A DNA stretch of 64,000 nucleotides from Clostridia bacterium (GCA_900772475.1 CAAHEI010000085.1:1-64000), one strand, 5' to 3'. Numbered from the stretch's first letter, positions 44,006 through 53,642 are shown. Numbers and translations are program-made. Notes: generated by a model not told the origin, from the letters alone.

Positions 44006-44109
44006 AAAAAAATACATTTAAGACATTAAAATGAAACATATTTGAAATATAAATGAAATTATTATGAAACTTACATTTTTTTTAAACGTTTATTTCGACA
44101 TTTATTTGC

Positions 44110-44138
44110 AAAAAACAGCAGGAATAAATATTATTCCT
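44110..44138 (-). terminator. Terminator after the dac 3' half
   Basis: aggaataa / ttattcct (44120-44127 and 44131-44138) with TTTTTT on the minus strand lies 20-48 bases beyond the dac stop. Confidence 0.6.
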
Positions 44139-44157
44139 ACCTTTACAATTTTGTAAA

Positions 44158-44949
44158 CTAACCTTTCTTTATTAAATAATATCCTAAAACCTCCTTAATA
44201 TATGTTAATAAATCTGATTTAGATGCATCTTTTGAAATTATAAGTTTACTCTCTGCAATCTTTTCATTTGTATCTTTATTAAATATTTCAATATTTCCTA
44301 CTTCATCTCCATTAGAAAGAGGAGCTATTAAGTTATCATTATATGTTATCTTTTCAACCGTATCTATTTTTGCACCTTTATCAGAAAGAATTGTTACATC
44401 ATCCTTTATTGCTACCTCAAAACTTTCATTTACACATTTATTAACATTTATACTACTTGTCACAACTCCCTTTTCACAAACATTTTTTACTTCATAATTT
44501 GCAAAACCAAAATCTAAAAGTTGTTTTACTTCTTCAAGTCTTACAGCACTTGATGGTGCTCTCATTACAACAGCTATAAAAGAAGTCCCATTTCTTGTAG
44601 CAGTTCCTGATAAATTAAACAACGCTTGTGAAGTTGAACCAGTTTTAAGTCCCGTTGCACCCTCATAAAAACGAATTAGCTTATTTGTACTATTTAAGCC
44701 AAACGTTCCATCTCTTAAAGTATCTTGCCAAATAGATGTATATTTTAAAATATCAGGATGTTTTGTTATAAGTTCTCTTGACATTATTGCAATATCTTTA
44801 GCTGTTGTATAATGTCCTTCTTCATCTATTCCATGTGAATTTTTAAAACAAGTATTTTCCATTCCAAGCTCTTTTGCCTTATCATTCATCATTTTAACAA
44901 AATTTTCTTCACTTCCACCAATTTTTTCGGCCATAGCAACAGTAACATC
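44158..44949 (-). pseudogene. D-alanyl-D-alanine carboxypeptidase, 3' part (interrupted)
   Basis: The C-terminal two-thirds of a PBP5/DacF-type carboxypeptidase, which trims peptidoglycan pentapeptides. It includes AMAEKIGGSEENFVKMMNDKAKELGM, the KTGS motif (ATGLKTGSTSQAL) and the C-terminal PBP5 beta domain, ending in a short YIKEVLGYYLIKKG amphipathic tail. The SxxK and SxN motifs lie about 10 kb away at 54.6-54.8 kb. The frame runs without a break into the 12-bp core at 44938-44949. Internal ATG starts exist, but a product lacking SxxK cannot be active. Confidence 0.92.
44938..44949. repeat. Left attachment-site core
   Basis: aacagtaacatc (minus strand GATGTTACTGTT, encoding DVTV of the dac protein). 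The recombinase stop codon is 36 bases away. Confidence 0.85.
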
Positions 44950-44984
44950 TCTATGTGTGAATTTCTAGCATGAAAAAAATCTAA

Positions 44985-46514
44985 TTAAATAAACTTAAAT
45001 TTATAATTTATTACAATTTCATTTTTAGAAATTAATATATTATAAATAAGTTTTTCTATCAATTCTTCTTTTATATTATTATTTATTATATTATTTTCTT
45101 GTTGTATATTTTTTTTCAACTCTAATATATTTTCTTCATTTATATTAGACTTTAAATCATTATATTTATTTATTTCATTTTGTATATTATCTCTTTTTTC
45201 TTTTAATATTTTAGTATCTTTTAAGTAGTCTTCATCATTTATTAGATTATCAAGTTTTTTCATATATAACGAATCTATATTATCATTAACTCTATTGTAA
45301 TCATAATTTAACTTCTTTAATTTTTCATCTATATTTTTTAGATAGTCTTTATTTTTCTTTAATATGATATCATCTTCTGCACTTACTAAATCAAACAGTT
45401 TTTTATAATGTCCTTTTATATTATTAATTATTTCTTTTTCTAATTTAAAATAATTATAATAATATTTCCCGCAGCAATTCATATCTGATTTTGGGCAATT
45501 AATTGTTACAACTTTATCACTTCTTACATTAAAATTTAATTTTCTTCCACACTTTGCACAACGCATATATGGTCTAAATAAATAATTGTGTACTTTTACA
45601 TTTGTCGTTTTTCTCTTACTATTTAATATCTCATGTACTTTTTCAAAATTACATTTATCAATAATAGGTTCATGTGTATTTTTAGTAATTATCCATTCGT
45701 CTTTATTAGTTTGCCTTTTTTTCTTTTCTCTATATGAAACTTTATTAACAACATTTCTTACTGTATTGCCTATATACACCTGATTTTTCAAAATTCTCAA
45801 AATTTGTGTACGTTTCCAAATACCATACATATTTGTTTTCTTATTTGGTGTAATATGATAATATTCTGCAGGTGTTTTGATCTTTTTTGAATTTAAGTAT
45901 TTAGCAATATACTGTGAACTTTTTCCGTCTATATACATATTATAAATTTTCTTAACAATTCTACTTGAATTCTTATCAACTACTAATTTACCTTTATTAT
46001 TTGGATCTTTTTTATAACCGTAAGGTGCATATGTTCCCATATACAAACCTTTTTCCATATTACTTCTTTTACTTTTTTTCAATTTATCAGAAACATCTTT
46101 AGCAAATTTTTGGTTGTTATATAACTTAAATTCTATAAGTACATTGGCTAAACTATCCAAATAAGTATCTATATTATCAAGCACTGCAATAAATCTTACA
46201 TCATGTTCAGGAAAAAATTTTTCTATATATTCTGATGCCTCTACACTTTCCCTTGCAAATCTAGATAGATCTTTGACTATTATAGTATCTATTTTTTTTA
46301 ACTTAACATCTGATATCATTTCTTTAAATTTAGGTCTATTAAAATTAGTTCCACTATATCCATCATCAACATATTCTTTATTAATTTTAATTCCTATATC
46401 TTCTGCATATCTTTTTAAAAGTTTTCTTTGATTAGAAATACTTTCACTCTCTGCCTTATCACCATCATCTTTTGATAACCTCATATATATACATACATTA
46501 TTAAAGAAGTCCAC
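44985..46514 (-). CDS. Large serine recombinase A
   Basis: A 509-residue large serine recombinase. The N-terminal resolvase domain has YMRLSKDDGDKAESESISNQR (nucleophile Ser in this segment) and VKDLSRFARE. A Recombinase domain follows (APYGYKKDPNNKGKLVVD..., NTHEPIIDKCNFEKV), then a zinc ribbon (MRCAKCGRKL ... CPKSDMNCCGKYY) and a long coiled coil. The GTG start lies 13 nt after AAGGAG inside the preceding gene, overlapping it by 14 bases. It has SRFARE in place of the SRLGRD form of its neighbour. Confidence 0.9.
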   Translation of the reverse strand: MDFFNNVCIYMRLSKDDGDKAESESISNQRKLLKRYAEDIGIKINKEYVDDGYSGTNFNRPKFKEMISDVKLKKIDTIIVKDLSRFARESVEASEYIEKFFPEHDVRFIAVLDNIDTYLDSLANVLIEFKLYNNQKFAKDVSDKLKKSKRSNMEKGLYMGTYAPYGYKKDPNNKGKLVVDKNSSRIVKKIYNMYIDGKSSQYIAKYLNSKKIKTPAEYYHITPNKKTNMYGIWKRTQILRILKNQVYIGNTVRNVVNKVSYREKKKRQTNKDEWIITKNTHEPIIDKCNFEKVHEILNSKRKTTNVKVHNYLFRPYMRCAKCGRKLNFNVRSDKVVTINCPKSDMNCCGKYYYNYFKLEKEIINNIKGHYKKLFDLVSAEDDIILKKNKDYLKNIDEKLKKLNYDYNRVNDNIDSLYMKKLDNLINDEDYLKDTKILKEKRDNIQNEINKYNDLKSNINEENILELKKNIQQENNIINNNIKEELIEKLIYNILISKNEIVINYKFKFI

Positions 46515-48099
46515 TAACTACATTCAACTCCTTAAAATTAAACATTATTTCTATATTTTTTTCCTTATTTATATATATATTATCAATTAATAATGTTAAA
46601 TCATCCTTTTTTAATATAGTTGATTTCAATATGTGTTTTACAGTTTTCTTTAATTCTTCATCTTGTAATATTTTATTATTATCTATATTATAATTTTGTC
46701 CCTCTACCTTTGTTTGAGTTAATGTTTTTTCTAATTCTTCTCTCTTTTTTATCAAAATATTATATATTCTATCATAGTCAATATTATCAATAATGCCATC
46801 TAATTTATCAAGATAAGCTTTATCTATTTTATCATTAATACCTTTTATATCTAATTCTATTTTATCTATTTTTTGGTTATAAAGGTTTATTTTTGCATTA
46901 ATCATTGTAGAATATTTTTCTTTTATCTTAGTAAAATCAATTTTGCTAAGATATTTTTTCATAACTTTTTTTATTTCTTCTATAATTACTTTTTCTATTT
47001 CATCATAATTAATATATGTTACACTACACTTTTCATTACCAACTCTTGGTTTACTAGCTGATGAACACATACAATATCTTCTAATAGTTACTTTATCTTT
47101 ATACTTATCTTTTTTTGTTATAATGGCTAATTTTCTACCACATTCTTTACATACCAATAAACCTTTTAAAAGGTAATTATGCTTATTTACTTTGCTCGAT
47201 TTATTATTGCTTAATAATTTTTGTACTTTTTCAAAATTGCATTTATCAATAATAGGTTCATGTGTATTTTTGTTAATTATCCATTCATCTTCTGGTGTAT
47301 TTATTATTTTTTTACTTTTGTAGTTTATCTTCTTTGTTTTTCCTTGAACAGAATCTCCAACATACACTTCTTTTGAAAGCATCCTTCTTATTGTTTCAGG
47401 ATTCCATTTATTACTAATAGTTGTAACATTTTTTCTTGAAACAGCCGGAGGTGGAGTTCCATCATTATTCAACTTTTTAGTTATTTGATATGTTCCCATA
47501 CCACTTAAGTACATTTTAAAAATATCTTTGACTATTCTACTTTCCATTTCATCAATAATCAAGTGTCCTTTTTTGTTAGGATCTTTTTTATAACCATAAG
47601 GAGCTTCTACTGATATATACATACCATCTTTCTTCTTATTATATAACATAGCTCTAAATTTCCTAGATGTATCTTTACAATATAGGTCATTCATAACTGC
47701 TCTAAGTGGTAACATATCATCAGTTTCTGTGATTGTATCAATTTCATCATATATAGCAATAAACCTAATATTATTTTCAGGAAAATATCTTTCTATATAT
47801 CTTCCCACTTCTGAATAATCTCTACCTAATCTTGATAAATCCTTTACTATGACCATATTTATATTCTTTTTTTCAATATCTTCTTTCATTTTATTAAGCC
47901 CCGGTCTATCAAATTTTAATCCTGAAACACCGTCATCTATATATTCATTACATATTTTTAATCCGTTTTCCAAACAAAATCTATTTAATATAGTTCTTTG
48001 ATTGGAAATACTTTCACTTTCTACCTTATCACCATCTTCCTTTGATAATCTAAAATATAATCCTACTTTATAATCTTTGTTATTTTTATAGATATTCAA
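46501..48099 (-). CDS. Large serine recombinase B
   Basis: A 532-residue large serine recombinase with YFRLSKEDGDKVESESISNQR, VKDLSRLGRDYSEVGRYIERYFP, a Recombinase domain (TITETDDMLPLRAVMNDLYCKDTSRKFRAML), a zinc ribbon (CKECGRKL ... CMCSSASK) and a coiled coil. The TTG start is chosen because AGGAG lies 9 nt upstream and the nearby ATG is followed by a stop. It shares NTHEPIIDKCNFEKV and neighbouring blocks with recombinase A, so the two are ancient paralogues likely to act together. Confidence 0.9.
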   Translation of the reverse strand: MNIYKNNKDYKVGLYFRLSKEDGDKVESESISNQRTILNRFCLENGLKICNEYIDDGVSGLKFDRPGLNKMKEDIEKKNINMVIVKDLSRLGRDYSEVGRYIERYFPENNIRFIAIYDEIDTITETDDMLPLRAVMNDLYCKDTSRKFRAMLYNKKKDGMYISVEAPYGYKKDPNKKGHLIIDEMESRIVKDIFKMYLSGMGTYQITKKLNNDGTPPPAVSRKNVTTISNKWNPETIRRMLSKEVYVGDSVQGKTKKINYKSKKIINTPEDEWIINKNTHEPIIDKCNFEKVQKLLSNNKSSKVNKHNYLLKGLLVCKECGRKLAIITKKDKYKDKVTIRRYCMCSSASKPRVGNEKCSVTYINYDEIEKVIIEEIKKVMKKYLSKIDFTKIKEKYSTMINAKINLYNQKIDKIELDIKGINDKIDKAYLDKLDGIIDNIDYDRIYNILIKKREELEKTLTQTKVEGQNYNIDNNKILQDEELKKTVKHILKSTILKKDDLTLLIDNIYINKEKNIEIMFNFKELNVVSGLL

Positions 48100-48162
48100 T
48101 CCATACCACTCCTAACAAAGCTATTTATCATACATAATAATATACAAATTCAATAATTAATG

Positions 48163-48264
48163 TCAATCCCTTTCAAAAATTCTTTCCATAATAAACTCCT
48201 CAATTATTTCTTGAAAAGTTTTACCTCCATTATTAAACTTACAAATTATATTTATATTCTCCAT
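48163..48264 (-). CDS. 33-aa transposon-type small ORF
   Basis: A short frame (MENINIICKFNNGGKTFQEI...) with GAGGGGGTA 5 nt before its ATG, ending 64 bases before recombinase B. Short 'I.I...FN..G.TFQEII.E' ORFs commonly precede serine recombinases in clostridial elements, comparable in place to TnpW. Function is unknown; translational coupling or a small accessory factor is possible. Confidence 0.6.
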   Translation of the reverse strand: MENINIICKFNNGGKTFQEIIEEFIMERIFERD

Positions 48265-48303
48265 AGCTACCCCCTCATTTAATATTATTAAAATATTAAT
48301 CCT

Positions 48304-49179
48304 TTAGAACTTTTCTTCTTCTCTTTTCTTTAATTCTTCATATGCAACCTTTCCATAATCTACAAATTCATTTTTCTTCTCTGAGGATAATGAATTTATA
48401 GTATCTGGAAGTACTGGCAGCCTCTCCTTTGTTGTTTTACCAAAGTTTCCTGTTGCAAGTGATGGATCTATATCTTCAGTTATTTGAAGAGCAATTATAA
48501 GAGCTTTACTGGTTTCTCTTGTCATACTACCATCAGTAGGTATGAACCCTATATAAGGTTCATACCTATTATTCAATCTCTGTTGAATTGTTCTTATATC
48601 ATCAATCCCACCCGAAACTTTTTTTGACTGTTTCATACTCAACAAAAACTTCATAACATTTAAAGTAACCGTAGAGCTATCACTAGAAATGCCAAGATCT
48701 CTCTTTAAAGCTTTTACCGCATTACCAGTACCATCGTAAAAATGTTTAGTTATGCTACTTGAACCTGTAGAATATCCCTTTGTCCATAATGCACACTGAA
48801 TAATTCCATACACTTTATCTTCTTCTGTTGATGGGTATTCTTGCTGAACTATACCATTTTTATAAGTTGATTTAAACAGTGATTCTGTTCCTTGACCAAA
48901 ATTATCAGCAGTATTAACTATGCCAAGCCGAATTTGTAATGCCCTTATACAACCATTTACTGTTGCTCTTCTGCTAGTTCCATCCTCTGGTACACTACCA
49001 AAAGCACTATTAGAAGAAAAGTTTTCATTTAACCATTGTTGGCTTTTTAAAAGCATTGAATCTACACTTCTAGCACTAGAGGTAGTATCGGCAGCGAAAG
49101 CTACTATATTACTACAAACTAACATGGTTACAACTAACATAGTTGAGAGTATAACTTTAAAATATTTATTTTTTAGCAT
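48304..49179 (-). pseudogene. 5' part of a secreted lysin-like gene (PG-binding region)
   Basis: A 291-residue frame with a signal peptide (residues 1-29, ...NIVAFAA) and repeated peptidoglycan-binding-like segments (about 50-240: RATVNGCIRALQIRLGI, GNAVKALKRDLGI, DDIRTIQQRLNNRYEPYIGFIPTDGSMTRETSKALIIALQ). It lacks a catalytic domain. After LSSEKKNEFVDYG it ends in a charged tail (KVAYEELKKREEEKF) that looks foreign. The matching catalytic part (DUF1906) lies upstream at 50.6-51.7 kb. It may still be secreted, since AGGAGG and a signal peptide are intact. Called a gene part because of the evident split. Confidence 0.6.
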
Positions 49180-49224
49180 TATTATTCCTCCTGAAGTTAT
49201 AAAATATTTTTACTTGTTATTACT

Positions 49225-49254
49225 TTAAAAATCTGGTGACCGTATGTGCTCCAT
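49225..49254 (-). CDS. 9-codon mini-ORF before the lysin 5' part
   Basis: MEHIRSPDF is preceded by AAAGGAGG 9 nt upstream, a stronger ribosome site than most genes here, and ends 45 bases before the lysin start. A leader peptide or a chance ORF are both possible. Confidence 0.3.
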   Translation of the reverse strand: MEHIRSPDF

Positions 49255-49404
49255 AATTAGGATCCTCCTTTATAAATGTTAATTAACACTTAATAAATAT
49301 TTAGTGTGATATACATTATACATCACTACACATTAGAAATGAACAAAAGTGGAAAAAGATAGAAAAAAGTAGAAAGTTTATATAACAATATTCTACCGTT
49401 TTTA

Positions 49405-49432
49405 TTGTATAATTAATAAAATATGTTATAAT
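49405..49432 (+). promoter_or_regulatory. Promoter of the FGE-like cargo gene
   Basis: TTGTAT (49405-49410), 16 bases, TATAAT (49427-49432) on the plus strand, 17 bases before the ATG region. Confidence 0.45.
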
Positions 49433-49440
49433 TATAAAGG

Positions 49441-50532
49441 GTGTATAAAATGAAAAAATCATATATTATCATATTAATATTAATAATAACTATTTCATTG
49501 GTAATCCTATTTACAAAATTATTAATCATACCTAATTTAATGTATAACAAGGACTTAAAACAAGACAAAGAGAATAAAGAGCAAAATTCAGAAGAATTAA
49601 CTAAAGTAATAAGCCAGTACAACAATCCAGTTATACCTGATGGATTTAAAAAAGTAGAAACTGATAATGCTAGTTGGAACTTAGACGAACAAGGAAATCC
49701 CAAAGGTTGGAATGATGGATTGGTTATTGAAGATGAAAAAGGAAATCAATTTGTTTGGGTACCATGTACTATAGATGGAATTAATAATACAGTAAAATAT
49801 AGTAGATATATAGTTAATAATAAAGATTTAATGCCTGTTACAGATAATAAATTATACGATAATATACTTAATCAAAATAAAGCCTGTTATTTTGTAGAAT
49901 CAGATCAAATAAATAATGAAATTTATAAAAGTATAGAAAAAAATCAGGGATTTTATATAGGGAGATTTGAAACAGGAATTGAAAATGGTGATTTGCTACC
50001 TCTAACCAATGATTATACAAGCGATTCATTTACTTTATGGCAAAACGGAACTCCTATAATAAAAGCAAACTGTAAAGTTTGGAACTATATAACTAGATAT
50101 AAAGCCGAAGAAATTTCAAAAGATTTTTATAATTCTAATAATGTACAAAGTAGCCTTATAACTTCCTTTTGTTTTGATACAGCATTAAAATGGATAAGTA
50201 ATAGCATTCCTGACTTTTGTATTAATAGTCAAAATTACGGTAATTATAACGATATAAAAAAAGATGATTCAGGGCATATACTTACTGGCACTGATAAAAA
50301 ATATATGTATAAAAATATTTATGATATGGCTGGAAATATGAGAGAATTTACCACAGAAATTTATATTGATAATAGAACTTCTACTCAATTAAACGTTTTA
50401 AGAGAAAATCACGGTCATGTATTTGGTATTACCAATATTCAAGATAAAAAAAGCTGCATTTCAAGATTAGCATTACCTAAAGAATGGTATAATATATCAT
50501 GTTCTTTTAGAATTGTTCTATTTATTAAATAA
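49441..50532 (+). CDS. Membrane-anchored FGE/SUMF1-like protein
   Basis: The product begins at 49450 (MKKSYIIILIL...; 361-363 residues depending on start). One N-terminal helix (about 5-28) is followed by an extracellular FGE/SUMF1-like domain: QGFYIGRFETG, ALKWISN, NIYDMAGNMREFTTE and C-terminal CSFRIVLFI. Formylglycine-generating enzymes convert a Cys in sulfatases, but this distant branch is common in phages and gut Clostridia and probably has a binding role; the paired catalytic Cys residues are not evident. It runs opposite to all other element genes and looks like independent cargo. AAAGGGTG is the ribosome site. Confidence 0.62.
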   Translation: MYKMKKSYIIILILIITISLVILFTKLLIIPNLMYNKDLKQDKENKEQNSEELTKVISQYNNPVIPDGFKKVETDNASWNLDEQGNPKGWNDGLVIEDEKGNQFVWVPCTIDGINNTVKYSRYIVNNKDLMPVTDNKLYDNILNQNKACYFVESDQINNEIYKSIEKNQGFYIGRFETGIENGDLLPLTNDYTSDSFTLWQNGTPIIKANCKVWNYITRYKAEEISKDFYNSNNVQSSLITSFCFDTALKWISNSIPDFCINSQNYGNYNDIKKDDSGHILTGTDKKYMYKNIYDMAGNMREFTTEIYIDNRTSTQLNVLRENHGHVFGITNIQDKKSCISRLALPKEWYNISCSFRIVLFIK

Positions 50533-50568
50533 TTTATGGGGTGTCAAAACTTGACACCCCTTTCTTAA

Positions 50569-51729
50569 TTATGCAAAAGTATCTATATAAATTGATACTT
50601 TTGCATTTAAATATCTTGGATCCATTTCACCATACAAACCTGCATCTGCACAAAAATACTTAAATCTATAAATACTTTCAGTACTAGTATCCATCAAATC
50701 TGATTCATATTCATAAATATTGTAATGTCTTTCTTCTCTCCAAACAGTTCCTATTCCTTTCTTTTCTAAATTTACGTCTAAATGTGGCATAATACTCGTT
50801 CCATCAAGGCTCTCCCATACAACTCTATATTTCATTTTTTTAGCATTTACTCTAAACCACTCTCCAGTATTTTCTTTGAAAAATTGAACATCCCCAAAAT
50901 GATAATTTGTTACATTAGCAGGTATTACTCTAGTTTGCATATCTATAAATGATACCACTGGAAATCTATTAGAATAAGACACTTTATCTATATCCCAAGA
51001 GCCACTAGCCGTTGTTACAGAATATTCATGAAATTGATCCAAATTCCAATTATTTGGAATTTTAAATCCCATATTACCAGAATATCCTGTAGACATATCG
51101 CTTACAAAACAAGTTTCTGCATATCCTGCTCCCATAACTTTTGTACAGGCATTTCTTGTTCCATAAATTCCTACTTTGTACTGACCTATAGCACTATTTA
51201 TTCCGTTAAAATAAGGAATAACGTATGACGAAATCTCGGAATCTATTGGGTCAAAATCAATTGCAAAATAAATTATTGTACCACTTGGTATTCCTAACTC
51301 CATTGCTCTATTTACAGCTTTATTAGCATCAGATACTCCCAAATTATAATTATACTTACTTACAGTATCTGTATAGAGTGTTTCTTGGAATATCGGAAAG
51401 AATGAGAGTCCATTATCTAATATTCTTTTCGGCTCATCATCTTTTAAGCCTTTAGATGATCCGGTTAAATATCTTCCTACAACAGTATAACCATTTGATT
51501 TAAGATAATCAAGCCTTTCTTGTGTCATTTCAAATCTTGTATCACAAGCCGTACAACTTCTATCAGGATTTCCTTTACTAAGTAAAAGTGCCATCCAAGT
51601 ATCTACATTCATAGTACCTGTCTGTTCAATATTTAGATCAGCCTGAAAGCTCTTTACAACATTTGAAAGACTAGTATTCCATTGTACATTAGACAAATTA
51701 ATACTATCTCCATAACCATTACAACACAA
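50569..51729 (-). pseudogene. 3' part of a DUF1906 lysin-like gene
   Basis: The frame encodes the end of a PG-binding segment (VVKSFQADLNIEQTGTMNVDTWMALL) and a complete DUF1906 glycoside-hydrolase-like domain (FEMTQERLDYLKSNGYTVVGRYLTG, GTIIYFAIDFDP, GIYGTRNACTKV, DQFHEYS) plus a C-terminal beta domain. The apparent TTG start at 51729 has no ribosome site. In the same frame the homology-like sequence (KKCIKLVQYCLCCNGYG) continues upstream to a stop near 51778. The signal peptide and first PG-binding repeats lie instead at 48.3-49.2 kb, downstream. Confidence 0.6.
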
Positions 51730-51766
51730 ACAATATTGTACTAACTTAATACATTTTTTATATGTT

Positions 51767-52369
51767 TCATATTGCCCTTATTTCGATTTTTTGCTCTTCA
51801 GGGTTAAATAATCCGTTAGCCCTACCTAAACTGCTTTTAAAGTTGATTTTTATTCCACTTATTTTTTCTAATGTTGATATAATTTTGTCCTTATTTGTAA
51901 CCTTTTCATTGCTTTCTTTTTTTAATTCATACTTATCTCTATCAGCATTTGTTTGAGAAATATCAAATACTCTACCTACTTTAAATGTAGTTCTTTCTGT
52001 TTTCCCTTTTTCTATTTTTTCTCCATTTTCATCTAAAGCAACTCTTCCTTTATCATCCATTTGATATTCTACAAAAACTTGTTTTACAGGACAAAATATT
52101 TTTATTCCTTTCTCATTTTTATTAATTTTTACCCCATCTTTTTTCCAGTCAGTAAAGGACTTTACAAGTGTAGCATTTTCATTTTGTAGTGATATAAGTA
52201 AAAAGTTGGTAAAACTATAATTGTGACATCTACTCATTATATTAAGAAAACTTTTATATCTTTCAGAATTTAAAGCATCTTTTATTCCTTGATTTAGTGT
52301 ATTCTTTAATTCTTCTCTTTCTTTATCTTTTATTTTTTTATATTCTTCTGTACTATATTTGTTTTCCAC
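51767..52369 (-). CDS. ArdC-like antirestriction N-terminal domain protein, 3'-truncated
   Basis: A 200-residue protein with the ArdC_N (DUF1738-type) pattern: MSRCHNYSFTNFLLISLQN, FTDWKKDGVKINKNEKGIKIFCPV, FKVGRVFDISQTNA. Full-length relatives continue after GLFNPEEQKIEIRA into an HEIAH metallopeptidase-like domain, which is missing here: the frame stops right after EIRAI. The GTG at 52369 is chosen because AGGAGG lies 8 nt upstream. Probably broken by the same rearrangement that truncated the lysin piece. Confidence 0.6.
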   Translation of the reverse strand: MENKYSTEEYKKIKDKEREELKNTLNQGIKDALNSERYKSFLNIMSRCHNYSFTNFLLISLQNENATLVKSFTDWKKDGVKINKNEKGIKIFCPVKQVFVEYQMDDKGRVALDENGEKIEKGKTERTTFKVGRVFDISQTNADRDKYELKKESNEKVTNKDKIISTLEKISGIKINFKSSLGRANGLFNPEEQKIEIRAI

Positions 52370-52381
52370 ATTTTCCACCTC

Positions 52382-52867
52382 CTACATCTCAATTTCATTC
52401 TCTTTATTTTTTATATGTTTTAAACTATAATCTAATTTATTTGTTTTTCCTTGATTTTTTATACTCACATAAGAATTTTCCGTTACTATAATGTGATCTA
52501 CAAGTTGAATATTAAACATTTTTAATAGTTCCTCTACATTACTTGTAAATTTTGTATCTTGTGCACTTGGCTCTAAAGTATTTGAAGGATGATTATGTAC
52601 TAATATAACTCTATCATTAGCATTTATTATTGCTTTTCTAACAATATATTTTGCATCTATCTCTATACTACTGGAACCACCTATTCCTAAAATATCTATA
52701 TTTCGTATATGATTGCCCCTATCAAGCCCTATATACATTAAATGCTCTTGTATTGCATCTTTAATTTCTTGGATTTCTTTTAATTGGTATACATTCTTAG
52801 GACAAATAATTTTTCTTGCATTCTGTTCATTAATCAATTTAGGTTTCTTAGTTACTTGATAATTCAT
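52382..52867 (-). CDS. RadC/JAMM-family protein
   Basis: A 161-residue MPN-fold protein with the JAMM metal motif in ILVHNHPSNTLEPSAQD (His-x-His, then Ser-x2-Asp). LLKMFNIQLVDHIIVTEN closes the RadC core. The N-terminal helix-hairpin-helix of housekeeping RadC is absent, as in the shorter plasmid and ICE-borne forms. Its ATG overlaps the upstream stop (ATGA), so it is translationally coupled. Confidence 0.75.
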   Translation of the reverse strand: MNYQVTKKPKLINEQNARKIICPKNVYQLKEIQEIKDAIQEHLMYIGLDRGNHIRNIDILGIGGSSSIEIDAKYIVRKAIINANDRVILVHNHPSNTLEPSAQDTKFTSNVEELLKMFNIQLVDHIIVTENSYVSIKNQGKTNKLDYSLKHIKNKENEIEM

Positions 52868-53217
52868 AGTTCGCTTTCTAAGTCTTTTTCTAAGTATTTA
52901 AAACTTCTATTTTGAATATCCCTTTTTATTTTTCTAATATCTTCATCAACTAATGAACTAAATTCTCCTTCCTCACTCTCCTTTACAAAGAAGCAATTTC
53001 CGGCAATAAAATCATTTCCTAAAATCAAATTTGGTAATAAATTATTTATTTTCCCCTCTTCATTACATATTAGCAGTACATTATCTTTATAATTTACTAC
53101 TTCAATTAATCCATCTACTAACTTTTGCATAGTCTTTAAATCATTTTTTATCTCCATAACTTTTGGATCTTTATTAACTTTTTTATATATAATTTTTAAA
53201 GTATTCTCCTTTTTCAC
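52864..53217 (-). CDS. Element hypothetical protein, 117 aa
   Basis: Not recognised. A soluble Lys/Glu-rich protein (MKKENTLKIIYKKVNKDPKVMEIKNDL...) with a central GNDFIAGNCFFVKESEEGEFSSL segment. DUF3846-like proteins of ICEs (short, near ArdC/RadC) have a similar outline, from the 'NxxGNxFF' stretch. GTG start with GGAGG 7 nt upstream. Confidence 0.55.
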   Translation of the reverse strand: MKKENTLKIIYKKVNKDPKVMEIKNDLKTMQKLVDGLIEVVNYKDNVLLICNEEGKINNLLPNLILGNDFIAGNCFFVKESEEGEFSSLVDEDIRKIKRDIQNRSFKYLEKDLESEL

Positions 53218-53219
53218 AT

Positions 53220-53642
53220 CTATACCTCCAATACTCTTTTAAATACAAACCATTCTAATAAAAAGTTTGGAATAGAATCATATACAATTCCTATGCAAGC
53301 ATCTTCTTTAAAGTATACAAATACTCTCGCTCCTTTTAAATTTTTGCTTAAATGATAAGTTCTATAATCTTCTAAAAAAGATTCTGCTTTTTGACAAAAA
53401 TAAAACTCAGCCATTTGGTACAATTCCTTAGCTGAATTTATAAATTGTTTCTTATATTTTTCTTTAGTAATAATTGGTATTCCATTACGACTATATTTTT
53501 CTACAAACTTTCTAAATAGTTCCTCCACTTTTTGTTTTCTTAACATACGGACATTTTCTCCTATTGTAAGATAATCAGTTAGCATATTGTCTAAATCATA
53601 TTCACTATATTTATTTCCTTTTATCTCTGCTGTAATTATCAA
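53220..53642 (-). CDS. Element hypothetical protein, 140 aa
   Basis: Not recognised. Starts MIITAEIKGNKYSEYDLDNML at a TTG with AGGAGGGG 5-6 nt upstream. Predicted mixed alpha/beta and soluble. It lies 1 base after the RepA-like stop and 2 bases before the next gene, so it is part of the rep operon of the element. Confidence 0.55.
   Translation of the reverse strand: MIITAEIKGNKYSEYDLDNMLTDYLTIGENVRMLRKQKVEELFRKFVEKYSRNGIPIITKEKYKKQFINSAKELYQMAEFYFCQKAESFLEDYRTYHLSKNLKGARVFVYFKEDACIGIVYDSIPNFLLEWFVFKRVLEV

Noticed and set aside
44158..44934. A complete stand-alone 258-aa dac protein
   Set aside because: It lacks the SxxK and SxN motifs and a signal peptide; these are found on the other side of the element.
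49413..49703. 96-codon minus-strand ORF
   Set aside because: Antisense shadow of the FGE-like gene start.
49441..50532. Diversity-generating retroelement target
   Set aside because: The FGE-like fold is compatible, but no reverse transcriptase or template repeat lies in the window.
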